Positions 62,139 to 64,000 of a stretch of 64,000 bases of DNA are shown here, piece by piece. A program made the position numbers and the translations under genes. The notes beneath the pieces were generated by a model. It did not search any database and was not told the origin of the DNA. It worked only from the letters and a program-made list of their open reading frames with translations. Within the stretch, counting starts at the first letter, position 1. Every line of letters begins with the position of its first letter. The stretch is from HGM04593 sp045657945 (GTDB taxonomy: Bacteria; Bacteroidota; Bacteroidia; Bacteroidales; Bacteroidaceae), in assembly GCA_045657945.1 (NCBI GenBank), contig JAZOUB010000001.1:1-64000 (forward strand), read 5' to 3'.

Positions 62139-63431
62139 ATGCAGAATTTTAATGTAAAGACAAAACTCATTGTCCTGAGTTTTATGCAGTTTGCAATCTG
62201 GGGGGCCTATCTAACTTCGATGTGTCGCTATCTTGACGGATATGGAATGGGCTCGGATATTCCATGGTTCTATTCGGTACAGGGTATAGTGTCAATCTTC
62301 ATGCCTGCCATCATAGGTATTATTGCTGACCGTTGGGTGCCTGCGCAGCGCATGCTTGCCTTCTGCCATGCAGTTGCTGCTACATTCATGGCAATAACCG
62401 GCTTCATTGGGATGTCAAAGGGTGCGGATGTCTGTTTCAATGACCTCTTCTGGACATACACTATCAGTGTTGCTTTCTACATGCCTACATTGGCCTTGTC
62501 CAACTCTGTTTCATATACGGCGTTGACAAAGGCCGGTTTGGATACCGTGAAGGCTTTCCCCCCAATCCGCGTATTTGGAACTGTGGGATTCATTGCTTCA
62601 ATGTGGCTTGTTGACTTGACCGGTTTCCAGAACGATTATTCGCAGTTCCTTACATCGGCAATTTGGGGTGTAATGCTTGCTGTATATTCGTTGACATTGC
62701 CACATTGCCCGGTGAACAAGGGTCGCGACAAGAAATCCTTGGCTTCAGCCTTTGGACTCGACGCCTTCAAACTGTTCAACAAGAGAAAGATGGCGCTGTT
62801 CTTCATCTTCTCAATGTTGCTTGGCGCAGCATTGCAGGTGTCCAATGGCTATGCAAGTCCGTTCATCAACAGCTTTGCAGCCGATTCAACTCTTGCCAAC
62901 ACATTTGCGGTAGAGCACACCAATATGCTCATCTCGTTGTCACAGATTTCAGAGACTCTCTGCATCCTGCTCATTCCTTTCTTCCTGAGAAAGTTCGGTA
63001 TAAAGACCGTGATGTTCATTGCAATGCTCGGTTGGGTGTTCCGCTTTGGATTCTTTGCAGTGGGTGACCCGGGAATGCCGGGAGTGCTGTTCTTTGTGCT
63101 TTCAATGATTGTATATGGTGTGGCGTTTGACTTCTTCAATATCTCCGGTTCATTGTTTGTGGACAAGGAAGTGCCCGAGAGCATGCGTTCAAGTGCGCAG
63201 GGATTGTTCATGCTGATGACAAATGGTCTTGGCGCATCAATTGGTGTAATTGCAGCCGGAGCAATTGTTGATTCCTACACAACATCGCATCTGGTCATGA
63301 ATAATGGCAAAAAAGTTTTTTATACAGTAGGTGATTGGCCTACAGCGTGGTACATCTTCGCCGGCTATGCACTGGTGATTGCACTGCTGTTCTGGGTGGT
63401 ATTCAAGGATAAAAAAGAGACCAAAGCTTAA
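62139..63431 (+). CDS. Nucleoside:H+ symporter (NupG/XapB-like MFS transporter)
   Basis: 430 residues, twelve membrane segments. The start MQNFNVKTKLIVLSFMQFAIWGAYL at 62139 is used because upstream the frame begins only with TTG. FFxWG-like FAIWGAYL, SLSNSVSYTAL-like LALSNSVSYTAL and RVFGTVGFI are typical of this nucleoside symporter family. Fits with cdd nearby for nucleoside salvage. Confidence 0.88.
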   Translation: MQNFNVKTKLIVLSFMQFAIWGAYLTSMCRYLDGYGMGSDIPWFYSVQGIVSIFMPAIIGIIADRWVPAQRMLAFCHAVAATFMAITGFIGMSKGADVCFNDLFWTYTISVAFYMPTLALSNSVSYTALTKAGLDTVKAFPPIRVFGTVGFIASMWLVDLTGFQNDYSQFLTSAIWGVMLAVYSLTLPHCPVNKGRDKKSLASAFGLDAFKLFNKRKMALFFIFSMLLGAALQVSNGYASPFINSFAADSTLANTFAVEHTNMLISLSQISETLCILLIPFFLRKFGIKTVMFIAMLGWVFRFGFFAVGDPGMPGVLFFVLSMIVYGVAFDFFNISGSLFVDKEVPESMRSSAQGLFMLMTNGLGASIGVIAAGAIVDSYTTSHLVMNNGKKVFYTVGDWPTAWYIFAGYALVIALLFWVVFKDKKETKA

Positions 63432-63437
63432 TGCAAT

Positions 63438-64000
63438 ATGGTAGAACTTGTTGTAACTGATATAATGTCGAAGGCGAACGACCATCGCGCTCATGTGTTG
63501 TTGCTGAGCGAGAAGGAGGGACTGCGCAAGATTATTGTTGCTCTGGGCTTTCTTGAAGCACAGGCCATTGCATTCACATTGCGCGGAATAAAGACCGACC
63601 GTCCCTTGACTCATGACCTTTTCGGTGATGTGACCATGGCATTCGGCATCGAGTTGCAACATGTACTCATAGACCGTATTTGCGACGGCACTTTCTGCTC
63701 GCGTCTCTGTTACAGGCTGGGTGATGTGGAACAGAGTGTGGACTCGCGCACGAGCGATGCCATAGCAATAGCATTGCGTGCCGGTGCACCGATATACATT
63801 GATGAGACTCTGTTGTCGCAGATGTGCATACGTGATGAGCAGAACGGCGCGTTTTCAATCCCCATCACTGCTGCCGACGAGGCTACATTGCGCGTGGCAA
63901 TTGCCAATGCCGTAAAGGTTGAGAACTATGAACTGGCGCATAAACTGAAAGAGGAGATAGACTCCCGTCATGCTACGCACCGCGAGGTATGCACGGACAA
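63438..64000 (+). CDS. Bifunctional nuclease family protein (DUF151/BFN), 3' truncated
   Basis: The frame is open from ATG 63438 to the window end (187 codons, no stop). The BFN domain is clear: LLLSEKEGLRKIIVALGFLEAQAIAF, RPLTHDLF and DSRTSDAIAIALRAGAPIYI. A UVR-like motif (YELAHKLKEEID) begins near residue 170. Such proteins have reported DNase/RNase activity in some bacteria; their cellular role is uncertain. Confidence 0.88.
   Translation, partial: MVELVVTDIMSKANDHRAHVLLLSEKEGLRKIIVALGFLEAQAIAFTLRGIKTDRPLTHDLFGDVTMAFGIELQHVLIDRICDGTFCSRLCYRLGDVEQSVDSRTSDAIAIALRAGAPIYIDETLLSQMCIRDEQNGAFSIPITAADEATLRVAIANAVKVENYELAHKLKEEIDSRHATHREVCTD

Overview
The window is a chromosomal segment of a Bacteroidales bacterium (Bacteroides/Prevotella-like). 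Pointers: no Shine-Dalgarno sites, promoters of the Bacteroidetes type (TTTG, about 20 bases, TAnnTTTG), secreted proteins ending in a YDLxGR...GIYIxxGxKxxxK tail, an UpxY-type antiterminator heading a polysaccharide locus, class III fructose-bisphosphatase, long-form IspG and a B12-dependent ribonucleotide reductase. No rRNA, tRNA, CRISPR array or classical insertion sequence was recognised.

Layout. 1-10.3 kb: the end of an unidentified protein, a BspA-like leucine-rich-repeat secreted protein, a giant 2,664-residue surface protein, and a tiny protein whose start overlaps the giant's stop. 10.4-17.4 kb: housekeeping genes fbp, purE-ispG (overlapping), an ECF sigma factor and an ABC-F ATPase. 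17.4-42.3 kb: one long minus-strand exopolysaccharide/capsule locus. It starts with the UpxY-like regulator (42.3 kb), then Wza-like export lipoprotein, Wzc-like tyrosine kinase, its PHP-type phosphatase, a Wzx-like flippase, many glycosyltransferases (GT2, GT4, GT32-like and others), two acyltransferases, a Wzy-like polymerase, a three-part fusion protein (nucleotidyltransferase-like, thymidylate-kinase-like, capsular glycosyltransferase) and an APH-like kinase. The middle of the locus (about 29-37 kb) is visibly more AT-rich than its surroundings. No initiating phosphoglycosyltransferase is present. 42.5-44.9 kb: methyltransferase, GT9 and DUF4254 genes. 45-49 kb: pdxB, acpP-fabF-rnc, folB. 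49-56 kb: nrdJ, dnaA, dnaX, all on the minus strand. 56-64 kb: ftsB-like, a membrane protein, a LysM/glucosaminidase, cdd, low-molecular-weight phosphatase, ruvC, ribH, recF-dciA, a nucleoside transporter and a truncated bifunctional-nuclease gene.

The most unusual feature is the load of small repeats. (1) Two DUF559 (restriction-endonuclease-like) genes each sit in a cassette of about 0.5 kb bounded by nearly perfect direct repeats (69/70 and 46/47 bases). Gene-less relatives of these repeats lie elsewhere in the polysaccharide locus, and one occupies the middle of the tyrosine phosphatase gene in frame. (2) A 42-base repeat ending in a promoter -7 motif lies twice upstream of dnaX, and related tandem copies lie upstream of recF. 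(3) A degenerate tandem array downstream of ribH repeats the ribH 3' end. (4) Purine-rich GAAAGGT-like tracts occur between genes and at the start of the phosphatase gene.
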